Assembly (NCBI RefSeq): GCF_033807575.1 | Contig: NC_084708.1 | Span: 620,001-684,000, forward strand | Reading direction: 5' to 3' | Length of the DNA: 64,000 bases | Source: Cydia pomonella | Taxonomy: Eukaryota; Arthropoda; Insecta; Lepidoptera; Tortricidae | Notes under the pieces: generated by a model | What the model was told of the DNA's origin: nothing | Seen by the model: only the letters and a program-made list of their open reading frames with translations | Database searches by the model: none | Made by a program: the position numbers and the translations under genes | Shown here: positions 1 through 14,200 of the stretch, piece after piece | How the letters are laid out: each line of letters opens with the position of its first letter | Position numbering within the stretch: position 1 is the first letter of the stretch

Positions 1-224
1 TTGACCGCTACCACTGTCACTACGAGGAGATGTTCTGGTTGCAAGGAGAATTACAGTGCCCTGTAATATTTTACAGATAAATTATATGCGACAAACGAAA
101 TGGGTTTCTGCCACCCTAATATAACGCAGATGATTTTTTTGGTAACAAGGTATGCCCACCAAATACGCTCATAAGTTCGATATATTCTATCGATATGGGC
201 TATGCACTATCTAATGATAGATAA

Positions 225-812
225 CAGGGGTGGCCAACAGGTCGATCGCGATCGACCGGTCGATCGCGACTGTTAGGGTATGTACGCACTGTGCGGCTGC
301 CCGCACTGCGGATGACCGCTCGGCTAACCGGAACCTCAAAATTGTATGTAAACCGTATTACCTATACGCACTGCAATCCGGCTGCCGCCCATCCGCTCCG
401 GTCGCTCGGAGCGCTGCGGCCCGACTGGCGGACAGCCGGACGGTAGCTGTGCGCACTACGCGGATCCACTGCGGTTGCCAGTTTGCGGCTGCTCGCGCGC
501 ACGTGTACATAAATTTTGGAAATGGCTCAACCGCGCGGTCGCTGTACGCATTATGCGGCTGGCCGCGCTACGGCTGGCCGTCCGGTTGGCCGCAACTGCA
601 TCCGCAACCCGCGGTCAGCAGGACGGCCAGCCGCATTACGGCCAACCGCTAAGTGCGTATGTAGCCTTAGTCCAGTCGATCGTGGCAAGGCAAAAAATAT
701 AAATACGTAGACCAGTTTCATTTAAGGTTTCACGAAGTATATAATTGGTAGATCGCACAGGGTTTCGTTAGTAAACAGGAGATCTTAGGTCTAATCAAGT
801 TGGCCACCCCTG
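225..812. mobile_element. Non-autonomous hAT-type DNA transposon
   Basis: The ends are inverted repeats: CAGGGGTGGCCAAC at 225-238 and its complement at 799-812. The flanking 8-mers are atagataa (left) and atatataa (right), which match at 7 of 8 positions, so a hAT-type target duplication fits. The interior (about 240-650) is GC-rich, made of repeated GCGGCTGGCCGC-like and gcactgcggctg-like motifs plus a palindromic GATCGCGATC core. Open frames across 230-710 are by-products of this composition. No transposase is visible. Confidence 0.75.
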
Positions 813-983
813 ATATATAAGTTACTTCGGGACCCGCCATGGCCCGGGACCCATACTATCCGGGACACGATTCTTTTGAGGAAAATAGACTTATAAAGTA
901 GGTACATATTAAAGCGTATTTTGTGGTTTAAGATTCGGGACTGAATGGGGGACGCAGCCCGGTTCGCACTACCTTACCCGGTG

Positions 984-1235
984 GTTTTTTTGAATACCAT
1001 GTCGGTGGCAAACTATTAGCATACGGCCCGCATGACACAGTAGCCTATGAACGCCTGCAACTCCATGGGGTGTTAAATGCGCATTTCCGACCCTTTCAAA
1101 CCTGTACACTCCTTTTTTGAAGAACCCTCTATAGCTCCTTGGGAAAACCTCGGTAGGGAGGTCATTTCACAGCCGGAGCGTCAGCGGGAGAATTTCCTCT
1201 ACCGCACAGTACGCGACCAATTAGGTTACAAGGTG
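984..1235 (-). mobile_element. LINE 3'-end fragment
   Basis: Read on the minus strand this ends in a short A run at about 990-984, after the lepidopteran LINE 3' UTR motif (gcggccgtatg-type, TTTGCCACCGAC). The right part resembles the reverse transcriptase C-terminal tail seen at 50222-50400 (NELPAEVF-like). It is decayed and has no ORF. The rest of the 813-2354 intergenic stretch shows nothing I recognise; the RnrS 5' UTR must begin somewhere before 2355. Confidence 0.5.
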
Positions 1236-2354
1236 CGAAGATGAACATCCCGCCGACGGAGAGCGGTGTGCCGTGATCGAAAGCGGCCGTTAGCATGTTT
1301 GACATCAATTCATTTCGATTGTAATGGCAGGTTTAGTATTACTGCTAAGTATGAAGGAGAGCTTAACAGTATCTGCTAAAAGCTGTTCAGTTATGAATTT
1401 ACTTTATGTGCATAATGAAGTCAATGTATGCAATGTATCGCTCCGTCTTTGAAGGGCTTTACAAGAATGAGAAGGGAAAGAATATTTTCGGAAAACCCTG
1501 AAAAGCATTTCAACCTCAGCGGTTTTTTTGTGACCGGTATGGCTTTAATAAGAAAATATCAACTATACTTTTGTGATCTGGTCAGCGAAAGCCAGGCGAA
1601 AGCTCAATCAACTCAAAGCTCGGACCACCACCAACAAGCGATTGCATTTCCCGCACTTTCTTAATGCGGTGATTGGACAAACTGAACAGCTGACCAACAG
1701 GAAATAACTTTTCAACCAAATAAATAATCTTTGCTCAGTGACATGAATTATTCTTTGCAATGAAGATCAAGTGTGAATGAAAGAAATTGAGTACAGCACT
1801 GAATTCAAATAAAAATTTTTGAAAAGCTTACAAAGGATATAAAGTTCAATATTGGTTAAATACAATTAAAAGTATAGTGCCTTGACGATTCCCTCGCGTT
1901 CCCGCGTTTTTAAGCACGTATTGTGAATGGTTCGTTCAACGTAATATTTCCAAAGTTCCAAACGGTACTAACAAAATTATAAATAAATTTGTAAGAAAAA
2001 ACGTTCTTGTTGAAATTATTGTTTTTATCAAATTTTATAGCCAAATGTTTTTGTTAATGAATTGATTCTTTTGAAATAAACTATTGGAGACTATTTATAA
2101 GATATCAGCAATATTTCGATAAGCCGATTTATTATAAGTACGTGTTGGACCGCGTTGCTAGTTTCCCGCCATTTGGGGTAATCAAAAACACAAATACGGG
2201 GAGTTGTGGAAAATTCTAGCGGCAATTCACGTCTCCAGTGTGTTTTCTGACTTAGTGTGTGTTGTCCATTCTGCTGTGCTATACAATTATTGTGTGGCAA
2301 AATAAAGTGCCCTTTGTTTCATTAAAATACCTCCAGTGTTACTAATATAGCAAA

Positions 2355-5300
2355 ATGTCTCTAATTAACGACAAGGAAAATCTCCACAACGGAATCAACA
2401 ACGTGCATATTAAGGTATTTTCTATTGACTTTCTAACCTTATCTCGTTAACTTGTCATCCTACAGTTGTTTCAAAAATAACATAAATTGTTTCTTTTAGT
2501 CACCCGTAAAGAGTAACGTACTCGCAGCACAAAACGGCAACGTAAAAGAGGAAAAGTCAGATAAAATGGATATTGAAAAAACCGAGGACGCCCCGGCGTT
2601 CGACCCCCAGCTGGAGCCCCTGCTGCGCGAAAACCCTCGTAGATTTGTTATCTTTCCGATCCAGTACAACGACATTTGGCAAATGTATAAAAAGGCTGAA
2701 GCATCCTTCTGGACTGTGGAGGAAGTAGATCTCTCAAAGGTAACCTAATTTACATTCTTATTTTAGTTATTTTTACAGGCGATATTTTGTATTTAATTTT
2801 TTTCTGGATTTTCATTATCTATACCATTATCTATGTTCAACAACAATCAATACATGATATTATTTTGAGTAATACCAAGAAAACGGAGATGAAGCTACTA
2901 TCACATGACTGTTTATTGCATGTCTCATTATTTATCATGACTAATTTGCAGGATATGCATGACTGGGAGAATCTAAAGGACAGTGAGAGACACTTCATCA
3001 AGCATGTGCTGGCATTCTTTGCTGCCTCGGACGGTATTGTCAATGAGAACCTTGTGGAGCGCTTCTCACAAGAAGTGCAAGTTACAGAAGCCAGGTGCTT
3101 CTATGGGTTCCAGATTGCTATGGAAAATGTACATTCTGAAATGTATTCTTTGTTGATTGACACATACATTAGAGATCCTAAGGAAAGGTATGTAACATAT
3201 TTATATGCCTGTTTTGTTTGTCATTATTTGTGATGAAGTCTAATCAAAGGTCTCACTTTGTTGCTTACCATAAGGACGAGATTTGCTTGTATCTTTTGTA
3301 CAAATAACCTTATGAAAAGCAAAATAGTCCTTTTGACAAGCAATAAAGTGGGACTTTTTGCTTGGAAATTACACATTTCACCTCTAGCATCCCTACCTTC
3401 TTAATTACAAGGAAATTTGAATCATTATAAATATGGAATGGTTGTTAATGATATTATTATCAGTTCTACAAGATCAGTCATGTGGAACAAATTAAAATTG
3501 ACTGAGTCATCATGTTTTTCTATTTGCACAGAATTATCCTGTTAGGCATGTAGATAGAATCGCACCAATGTAACTCTTCATGGAATTTGCAAAGACTAAA
3601 TGTGGCTATGTCATCATTAATGTCAAATTTTTATGAAAATATGATGTTTATATTATAATGACACTCCCTCACTGTTCTGTTCAAGTCTACAAGTTATAGT
3701 CTGGCAAACCAAATTTGTCAGTAAATAAGAACAATAAACTATACTTATCCCTTTCTTTTGGGTAGCATAGGCAAAGCCAGTATGATTCTCTGTTTGAATA
3801 GCTTAGATGGACTCTAACTTATTCATTTTCTTTCAGAGATTTCCTATTCAATGCCATAGAAACACTTCCTTGCATCAAAAAGAAGGCAGATTGGGCTCTA
3901 CAGTGGATTGGAAGCAAGACCGCAACCTTTGGAGAGAGAATAGTAGCCTTTGCCGCAGTTGAAGGCATTTTCTTCTCGGGTAGCTTTGCTTCAATCTTCT
4001 GGTTGAAGAAGCGAGGCCTCATGCCGGGCTTGACCTTCAGCAATGAGCTTATTTCCAGAGATGAGGTTTGTAGTTTATCCTTTCAATATTGATTACCTAT
4101 TTATGCCCAAAGGTTTTAGTACTGTCATGGCATGGAGACCACAAGATGTGGTTTGAATGAAAAACCTGACCAGATATTTCTTAGTAGTCTTATTTGTGCC
4201 ATTTATTTCATAAATAGTAAATAAAATATACCTAATGCTGGCTTAAATTGGGTCATTAATCAGACTGATAAAGTGGTCACATTTGGGTTATCTTTAAGCT
4301 GTTTGGGTTACAGTCATTCCATTGATAAGCCCTAGATGAAAGCTCTTGAAGATATGCTATCAGTAGAAGTAGCACATAGTCAAGTCATTGGCTTTGGCAA
4401 GGCTTGGTTGTTGACAAATTGAGAAGTAGATACTCAGAAGTAAACATATTTATTGTAATGTAGCACACATACATACATGAAGTATGTAAGAGTAAACATT
4501 TAGGTATTTGCTCAGATGCTTACAGAAACAGGTTTTATTACGCATACAATCTTTTGTTACGGAGAAACAAAACACGACTTAATAAGCTTAGCATTGTTCA
4601 AGAAGATTCAGTTTACCAAGCCCTCTTTCAGTACATTGAACTATCCTGAATATAGTGAATATAAAGGAAGCCATTTTGAAAAATAAAGTATGGGAAGAAA
4701 CCTATGACCGCTTACCTCTAATTTTAGGAAACGTAAATTTATAAACAGTGTAGAGATTTTGACGATCCTCTACAGGAGATACTATCTTGACATTATTTTG
4801 TAATCCTAGTCAAAGTGTAAAAATATGGGTGTAGACATCTTATTCAAAAATATGTCCCATAGCATCTTATTTCAGTATAATAAGAGCGTAGTACCATACT
4901 TATGAGACGATTCTCTCAATACATATTTTTGCAGCTGACTGTACCTATCCTGTAATCATTTAGTTTTTGGATTGATATTAAATATATATATATATATGTG
5001 TTTTTGTATATTAGTTTCAACGATTACATATAATATGAATTCTTGTAGATTGACTTGTCTGTAATCTAAATCTAGGATTGTGATTTGTACAGCCTCTTAT
5101 TCAGGTGCGCAATGGAGTTGAGCATTCCTACGTTGCAATGACATTCAGCTACGTTGCTATATGTCCCTAGGGCCTGCACACAGACTTCGCGTGCCTGATG
5201 TTCAAGCACCTGGTGCAGAAGCCCAGCAAGGAGCGCGTGCTGACCATCGTGACGGACGCCGTGGGCATCGAGCAGGAGTTCCTGACGGACGCGCTGCCCG

Positions 5301-5673
5301 TGCGCCTGCTCGGCATGAACTGCGACCTCATGTCCGACTACATCGAGTTCGTGGCCGACAGGCTGCTCATGGATCTTGTTGGTGAAAAGGTAACTATTGA
5401 CAATGTGATGATGTGCAAGTTATAGCACTATTTTAGTATAGGGTAGTCGGCGTTTAATTTTATTTCTCTGTTGCCAACACATTTTCCATCTTAGTAATAA
5501 TGTATTTGCATTTACCACAGCACTACAACACAAAGAACCCGTTCGACTTCATGAACCTGATCTCCCTGGAAGGCAAGACCAACTTCTTCGAGAAGAAAGT
5601 CGGCGAGTACCAGAAGTGGGGCGTCATGGCGAACCGCATGGACAATGTCTTCACGCTAGATGCAGAGTTTTAA
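2355..5673 (+). CDS. RnrS: Ribonucleoside-diphosphate reductase small subunit (R2)
   Basis: It supplies the diferric-tyrosyl radical for dNTP synthesis by ribonucleotide reductase in the cytosol. Six coding exons join in phase: 2355-2414, 2500-2739, 2952-3187, 3837-4065, 5171-5389, 5521-5673, giving 378 aa (family about 390). By analogy with the mouse enzyme, all iron ligands are present (D127, E158, H161, E221, E255, H258) and the radical tyrosine is Y165. The C-terminus FTLDAEF is the tail that docks on the large subunit. A KEN motif at residues 7-9 matches the degradation box of the S-phase isoform. The start is the first ATG of exon 1, giving MSLINDKENLHNG. Exon 5 is notably GC-rich. Intron 4 (4066-5170) carries a MITE. 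The 3' UTR end was not determined; AATAAA at about 6370 is one candidate. Confidence 0.95.
4807..4942. mobile_element. 136-bp TIR MITE, family A, copy 1
   Basis: It lies in RnrS intron 4. Left end tagtcaaagtgtaaaaatatg and right end catatttttgcagctgacta-like are inverted repeats of each other, and the interior is nearly identical to 56147-56282 in the same orientation. No ORF. Confidence 0.7.
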
Positions 5674-8278
5674 CATTTTAGACCTACTTATTTGTAGTAT
5701 GTACGCACTACACGGCGGTGTTAAACTTTGAATCGCTTTTCCATAGAGAACTTTATGTATGAAAATAATATTTTGTATAAAGGATTCTATATAAAGCGCT
5801 TCACACACCATACTGAATTCAGTAACTGGCGACAGGAACGTACGCAGCTATACGTTAGACACGGTAGAGATATCTCCATTTCACCTTTGCGTATTGCTGC
5901 GTCCCTGTCGTTAATTACCTACTGAATTAGGTAAGGCTAGTGAAGCGCTTAAGGCAAAATTTTAAGATGTGTATAAATTGTGTGTTTGTGATTGTATGAT
6001 TTGATTTCCCTATCGCTGAAAGAGCGTGTGAGTGCATGGACTGACAGTATTATTTGTTCCAATAATAGTAAATGCCTAGTAAGGTGATAAATAATAAGAT
6101 ATCTACCGGTGGAACCGGTATGGTTATTGCTATGTGAAAATCTTTTTTCATGAAATCCTCTTGACATCTCATATAATATTGACTAGTATAAGATAAGTGA
6201 CCTTTATTGTAAGTACCTGGCGGACAGAGAGTATATTTAATAAGTATAAATAAGATATTAATTAAGAATGAACTATATTCCTGCATTTTGTACTTTTTTT
6301 TAAGAATTAGTTTGGATTAGGTTCTTAATGCAATTTTCTTAGAATCGGTAACGTGTGATAATAATGATTAATAAAATTTAACTTTTAATGACTACTAATT
6401 GTATTTAATTAACTATCCTGACATTTCCAGTATGTATTTAAGCAGTGTTAATTTTTCTTTTGTGTCAGAGAGATGCTGTTCGAGTCACTGAGCCAGTGAA
6501 GTAAGTATCCTAACATTACAAATGAATCCCTCTATTCTACATAATTTCGTGGTGAAGTTATAGCTCTGTCTATAGACTAGTGGAATCGGAGCCATAGGAA
6601 TGAGGGCGCCCGCTAAAACAGTGTCTATGTTGAAAATAATAGTATACGCAAAGCTAACGGGCGCGGTCGCGTTTCACCCGCGCATGCTTAAGGATCACTC
6701 CACACTTTGTCTAGACGCCAACGCTCGGGAGACGCTAGTGTGGGACCTTAGCGGAGGGTCTAAACTCTAAAGCATGTCAAGCTTCGTCAACACTACATGT
6801 TAGCGAAATCTGCACATGGACAAAGCGATTATTCATCCGACTCTCAACTCAACCTGTATGGTTCATAACATAATTATATTACTGAAAGGCCTTCGCATAC
6901 AAAGTCAGTGAACTCTGGGTCAGTAACCTCTAAAGATCTGAGAGGCCCCTAGCGTCTACCGAGCGTCGGCGTCTAGCTGACTAGACGCGCTGACGCTTTA
7001 GAAAATGACGTCGCTGTGCAGTTGCGTCGAGCAGCAGCCATGGAGTTGACAAAACGCCGACGCCCAGAAGACGCTAGTGTGGGGTGGCTCTAAAATGGTA
7101 ATAATTTTGCGTCTGGTCCGAACGCGCTATTTATATCATTAATGTGATGTCTAATGTACCTACAACCTACACGTGCATTTCAAATAACTTGGAAGTTAAC
7201 ATTTGGGGTAGAATAGTAGACGAATAATACAAAAGATTAAAAGAACCAACATCTTTATTTTATAAAATCTAGTTATTAGAACCCTGAAGCATACTTCATT
7301 GATTAATTCTTAAGCAACGAAATATGCTACAGAGAACGAGGAATGACATAAACTTACATAAGAGAACTCAATCCACACGTATTTTTTTATATAATTTCGT
7401 GAGAAAAAGGCAGTAGACACCGCTTTCCGATTGGTAAAAACAATGATAAGAGCACATTGATTGCACATACACACGAACAAATAAATAGTATATGTTATTG
7501 TTTTGACTGTAATGTCATGCACTCTATGTGCACACAGTCCAATATGTACGTATGTATTAAAGGTGAGGGGGGCGAAGTGCGCCATGCCGTCTTACCCCCT
7601 TTCCGACGTATCGGTATGATGAAAAGGACAAACAAACGATTGTTACCGGCTTGTCAACTTTAGCACACGTTTATGAATAAAAGGGTAAGTGTGTGCGATC
7701 GGTGCACTTAGACGACATGGCGCACTTCATCCTCTTCGCCTTGCTACATAAACTTCTAATCTAATGATTAGAAATGTATCTAGTTTTAGTTTTTAGTACA
7801 TTACTTTAAATCAACTTTAGATATTGTAATTGTATCTTAGTGTTTATAAATCTCACTTCACTTTCTATTGTTACAAATAGTTCAGTAATTCCATGCGTTT
7901 ATTTTCCCTATATTTGAGGTCAATCATTAAAAGATCTAGTAGTCTATACGTACTGTCGAAAACAATACATGGTCATACTGAAACTTATTTAACAACATCC
8001 CACTTTACAAACGCGGCATTCAATATTACCTACTTGGGTGTATTTATTTAGGACGTAAATTAGAGATTAATAGTTTGTTTAGCAAGAATCCGCCTAACAC
8101 ATATTCTCACTCGCAGATGACCCGTTTTCAGGCAGTTTTTGACGTGTACACATTTGGGCTAAGTATTTAGGTGTGGCAGGTAATATTGAACGGATATTGA
8201 CCTCGAATTTGAAGACGCAGGGAAGCTCGGTCAACTGCTCTTGGGTCTCGGCTATGCTGGCGGTCCCTTGACGCGGGT
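5674..8278. other. Intergenic region between RnrS and RPN2
   Basis: The two genes converge here. The stretch holds the 3' UTRs of both. A TTTATT at 8043-8048 reads AATAAA on the minus strand and is a candidate RPN2 polyadenylation signal. Between about 6699 and 7090 the motif GACGCTAGTGTGG and its complement recur several times, which suggests a GC-rich MITE of uncertain ends. No further gene was recognised. Confidence 0.5.
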
Positions 8279-11200
8279 TCAGGCGGCCGGGCGGCGCTTG
8301 TCGGCCACGAGGCGGCGCAGCAGGCGCTGGCCGGCCAGGAACGTGGCGGCGCCCAGCGGCGGCAGCCAGCGCGCCGCCTCGAACATGGACAGCCGCAGCC
8401 ACACCACGCCGTACAGCGCCAGGGCACCTGCGCCACGTATTATTGCTATTCCATTACATCTATATTAATAATTCCGTCGAGGTTAACGGTAGACCCGAAT
8501 GAAATTATACTCAAATGAAAGAGCGTTAAAAAATAAGAGTTCTGAATCGACTACATATATTGGCAAAATTCGGATTATCGCGTATTTTGCATTTAAAAGT
8601 GTTAATTTAACGACAAACACATGACAAAAGGTAGGCCATATTTAATTTGGTAAATGACAGCGACGGGTGCGTTCGGAAATTGTGAACACGTTTGCGACGG
8701 CATGTTGGTTGGCATGGCACCCAGTGTGTAAGATGCACAAACTTTTTTTAAAGAATGACTATGTATGTCACTGTTTGTAAATGATGTATAAAGTAAGGCG
8801 CGGTAAATAAAATTTTCTATGGGAGGACAACCCTTGACGCCTACATTTTTAACCGACTTCAACATTTCAAAAGAGGAGATTATCAATTCGGTTGTATGTT
8901 TTTTTTTTTTTTTTTTAATGTTTGTTACTCCATAACTCCGTCATTTCTGAACAGATTTTGAAAATTTTTTGTCCAGATAATATACAGATTGGTCCCGTTT
9001 TTGTCAAAACTCAGTTCTGATGATGGGATCCATGAGGAATCGAGGGCACTCTTCAAATGTGAAAGGCATACATATAGTGATTTTTGTATTTTCTGTAACA
9101 AATCAAGCATTTACATTTAAAAAAGTGACATTTGATGAAGTGGAACTGCTGATGATGATCAGAATAGTACTCTTCAACGACGCATAGTACACGTTTGGCG
9201 ATTTGTCCTCTTCGCTGTGTTTGTTAAGCAAATTAGATTTTAAATGCAAATTTTTGTCAAGTTCGAGTTCTGACGATAGGGTCCATGAGGACTCAAGGGA
9301 ACTCCACAAATGTTAAAGGCATATATATAGTTATCTTAGTGAAGTATTTACATTTGTAGAAATGACATTTGATGAAGTGGAACTGCTGATGATGAACAGA
9401 ATGGAACTCTTCAATTATGCATAGTTCACGTTTGGCAATTTTTTTCTCTTTGCCAAGCAGTTAGGTTTTCAAGGCACATTTTTATATTTCTATCCTATTT
9501 AGTTTTTTTAATAATTATCTGGTGCTTTATTTCATGCATGGTGTGAAATAATTTATCTTAAATACAGTCGAATACCCTATTGCGGGTATCTTACCAGTCA
9601 ACCATAGGGCAAATCTGAAATGTGTCAAGGTGGGTGCAGTGGCAAAAAAAACATGTTACTTCCTTTTCTACATAATTGGGCGTATTACGCTGTCTTTTTT
9701 AATTTCATTGTATGAAATCTAAAATCAACAATAATCGTTCTTTCACCGGTCTCCCTCATTGAAGTCGATTTTTTTTTTCTTAAACATTATATAGCCGCAT
9801 TTTTCTACTGACTAACTGAGTGTGCCAGAGTTATTATTTTACCCGAGCAAAGCCGGGTTTTCGTCTAGTGTTGTTATAATAGTACATTACTATAGAGGAC
9901 GGGAAACGAAGGGTTGCAGGCCAAGTTGATATAGACGGCCGAGCGCGGCGAGATCGGATAGAGATACGCGGCCGGCAACCCCGTTTCTCGCCGAGATTTG
10001 TGTAGTATTTTTCTCAAACTTGCAATGAAATAATACTAAAAAAAAATAGGATGATGATGATTGTTTCATCTTCTAATGTGATAAATTACTCAGTGCGTCG
10101 GGTTCCCAAGGAAAACGAAAATTTGATTATTTTTGCGCTACGACGCACGGTTCCTCCATACAGCCCTATAAAAAATTTACAGGGTGACTGAAAAAAAAAA
10201 CTTTACAGCGTTGTATCTCCTAAACCGTACATCGTAGCGCAAAAATGATCAAATTTTCGTTCCCCTTTGAAACCGTGATATAATATTTAACAAACACAAA
10301 AAAAGCATAATGGCAGAATTTTGCTTATAGGTTGTTTAAGGTTGAATGTCAAGACGGACGTGCCTTAATTTGACGTTTAAAAACAAAACAAGGTTGCCTT
10401 ACAGGCCTACGTGTGTAAGGCAGTATGAAATTCCTTTACATATCATCTTCACTCATCGCACCTGATATGTGGTATTTTCGGACCTAATTTGAAGTAAGTC
10501 ATATAAACATTTCTTTAAAAGTTTGAGAAAATGAAATTTTAAGGTTAAGTGGTCATTATTAGAGATGCACCAACTAGTCGGGTACGCCAACTATCCGGCC
10601 TCATTTGCACTCGGTGACAATAGCCTATTTTTTTTATTATGAAGTACTTGCTCATAGGAAATAGTATGAATCGCTCATTTGCTTCTTGCATATAAAAAGT
10701 ATTGCGTTGTACTTTATTATAGTTTAAAAAAAAGTTAAAAAAAAGGCCGCTCAGTCGGCCTTTTATAAGTTACAGAATAAACTATAAACCCAATAAATGG
10801 CATATATATTTCATATTGTATTAATTTGATATGTTTAACAAAGTTAATAACTTAATATGGTTAATGTTGCATGTGACGTAAGAAACAAAATGGTTGTTTT
10901 TTAAAACATCCGAATTTAGACAAAATAGCTCCAATGGCCATCCGATTATAATAAATAAATAAAAAATAAATAAATAAATATTATAGGACATTATTACACA
11001 AATTGAAATTGATTGATTGTTTTTGTTGATTGAAATTGATTGATTGATAATCTTTATAGTGATGCAGGATTATGGATTTGGCCGACTAGTCGGCATTCCG
11101 AGCGCGAGCGCAGATTAATCAGCTAGATGACATTAGACAACTACACCCATTAGGGTCAAATCCATATTTGGTACATTAATAAAATAGCTTTTTATTTCCA

Positions 11201-14200
11201 CAATACATACAACAGATACATTACGTTATAAAATAGATAGTAATTAACTAATAACATTAATCTAATGTGGATCCCTTTTGAGTAAAAGCCTCATTAGTCT
11301 CTTTATTAGTAATTATCTATTTGGTACATTAGTAGTAATTATTTCTGAAGAGCAATCATTTATTTGGGATTCTTGTTCTACTAACTAAAAACATTTTAGG
11401 TCAAAGCTAGGTATTAATTTAGTTTAGTGTTTCAAGTATTTGTCCAGTTACTATAATACAGGTATGTATACATTAAGGGCAGGTGGGGTATGAAAAACAT
11501 GCTTTATTTTTCTCGAGAAACCGTATGAGGAAAGTCATTATACGAAAGTATTTTTAAGTTAATTTTATAAACCTTTAAGTATCTCTAACTGTTTATTTTA
11601 CTCACAAGTATCCCTCTTTACCCTTAGTTCATCTTACCCCACCTAACCTTATGTAAATAAATGATTTAGTAGACTTAACTCATTAAAAAAACGAGAGATT
11701 TAATGATTTTTTTAAAAGTCTTTTATGATTTATGTGTCTGCTTTATGATACAGTTGAAAGGGATTGCGACAAATGTTTGAAACGAATTAGGTTAGTGTCA
11801 GATAATATCAATGACGGGACCACTTTTTTAATTTTACAGGACAGGAATTCCGAGTTATTATAGTCGGTTAAAAATACAGTTGAAAATGTGTGCGAGAGGG
11901 AAAACTTTGAAAATAGATATGCTGACGGTTTTTCTCACCTCCCAAGCTCAGATGGAACAACAGCATGCTGGGTGTGAACGGCATGTAGGACAGGTTGACC
12001 CTGAGCTTGGCCCACAGCACGAGCAGCAGCAGCAGCGGCGCGGCGCACGCCACCGCGAACACGTCGGACACCAGGCGCGGCGGCCGCGGCTCCGCCGAGC
12101 GGAACTCGTGCGCGATCTGCGGCAGCGGCCCGCGGCCGGGCTGGGCGGCGCCGGCTGGGGGGGGGAGACATATATATACTACCGCTCATGCCCCGAGATG
12201 TCTTTATGAGCCGTGGGCAAATAAAAGGCTTCCCTTCGAGTCGCGGGCGCGGCGCCGAGCGGTCGGAAGGGCGCGGCACAGGGCAGGAGGGTCGCGACGT
12301 CTCACGAAGCCCTCTGTACCAATCTGGTACCATAGGACGACCACACACAGGCAAATATAAGACACGGGACAAGTACATAATTACATTTTTCCGTTTGAGG
12401 TCCGTACCGGTAAAATAGACGAAAGTGCTCGTAGACGGTCTTCCCCACATTGACATTAATCTTAATTCCAAGCAATAAATATGACAAATAGACTACCAAC
12501 TATTGGAATTAAACTATTAAACAGTAAACCATTAATTTGCCAATATAGTCACACTGACCAGGCGCTGCGCCCTCATGGCCGAAGTTGAAGAGCACGTCCC
12601 CGAGGCGCCAGGCCACGGGCGCGGCCGCCGCGCTGTCGCCCAGGAACAGCGTCAACGAGTACGCGCCCGAGCGGTGCTGCAGGTGCTTCGAGATGGCGCC
12701 CACGTTCTGAAACAACAACCACTGTTACAGATACGATTGCGACCACATCAATCTAAGCTTCGTTTTATATTACCTTGGCGTGGTCGGGCTCGGCCCCGAA
12801 GATGGCCTCGAGGTCTGCGGCCGGCCCGAGTATGGACGGCACTCACCAGGTCCACCTTGTAGGCCTTGGCGTGGTCGGGCTCGGCCCCGAAGATGGCCTC
12901 GAGGTCTGCGGCCGGCCCGAGTATGGACGGCACTCACCAGGTCCACCTTGTAGGCCTTGGCGTTGTCGGGCTCGGCCACGAAGATGGCCTCGAGGTCTGC
13001 GGCCGGCCCGAGTATGGACGGCACTCACCAGGTCCACCTTGTAGGCCTTGGCGTTGTCGGGCTCGGCCACGAAGATGGCCTCGAGGTCTGCGGCCGGCCC
13101 GAGTATGGACGGCACTCACCAGGTCCACCTTGTAGGCCTTGGCGTTGTCGGGCTCGGCCACGAAGATGGCCTCGAGGTCTGCGGCCGGCCCGAGTATGGA
13201 CGGCACTCACCGGGTCCACCTTGTAGGCCTTGGCGTTGTCGGGCTCGGCCACGAAGATGGCCTCGAGGTCTGCGGCCGGCCCGAGTATGGACGGCACTCA
13301 CCAGGTCCACCTTGTAGGCCTTGGCGTTGTCGGGCTCGGCCACGAAGATGGCCTCGAGGTCTGCGGCCGGCCCGAGTATGGACGGCACTCACCAGGTCCA
13401 CCTTGTAGGCCTTGGCGTTGTCGGGCTCGGCCACGAAGATGGCCTCGAGGTCTGCGGCCGGCCCGAGTATGGACGGCACTCACCGGGTCCACCTTGTAGG
13501 CCTTGGCGTTGTCGGGCTCGGCCACGAAGATGGCCTCGAGGTCTGCGGCCGGCCCGAGTATGGACGGCACTCACCAGGTCCACCTTGTAGGCCTTGGCGT
13601 TGTCGGGCTCGGCCACGAAGATGGCCTCGAGGTCTGCGGCCGGCCCGAGTATGGACGGCACTCACCAGGTCCACCTTGTAGGCCTTGGCGTTGTCGGGCT
13701 CGGCCACGAAGATGGCCTCGAGGTCTGCGGCCGGCCCGAGTATGGACGGCACTCACCAGGTCCACCTTGTAGGCCTTGGCGTTGTCGGGCTCGGCCACGA
13801 AGATGGCCTCGAGGTCTGCGGCCGGCCCGAGTATGGACGGCACTCACCAGGTCCACCTTGTAGGCCTTGGCGTTGTCGGGCTCGGCCACGAAGATGGCCT
13901 CGAGGTCTGCGGCCGGCCCGAGTATGGACGGCACTCACCAGGTCCACCTTGTAGGCCTTGGCGTTGTCGGGCTCGGCCACGAAGATGGCCTCGAGGTCTG
14001 CGGCCGGCCCGAGTATGGACGGCACTCACCAGGTCCACCTTGTAGGCCTTGGCGTTGTCGGGCTCGGCCACGAAGATGGCCTCGAGGTCTGCGGCCGGCC
14101 CGAGTATGGACGGCACTCACCAGGTCCACCTTGTAGGCCTTGGCGTTGTCGGGCTCGGCCACGAAGATGGCCTCGAGGTCTGCGGCCGGCCCGAGTATGG

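Noticed and set aside
230..710. A 140-codon open frame as a gene
   Set aside because: It lies inside the GC-rich core of a hAT-type element, is simple in composition, and resembles no protein I know.
8094..8468. 102- and 89-codon minus-strand frames and a plus-strand frame
   Set aside because: They are other-frame shadows of RPN2 exon 10 (8279-8427), which has the ribophorin II C-terminus in the third frame.
10742..10765. Terminator-like hairpin (AAAAGGCCGctcagtCGGCCTTTT)
   Set aside because: It is in a eukaryotic intron within repeat-like DNA; rho-independent termination does not apply.
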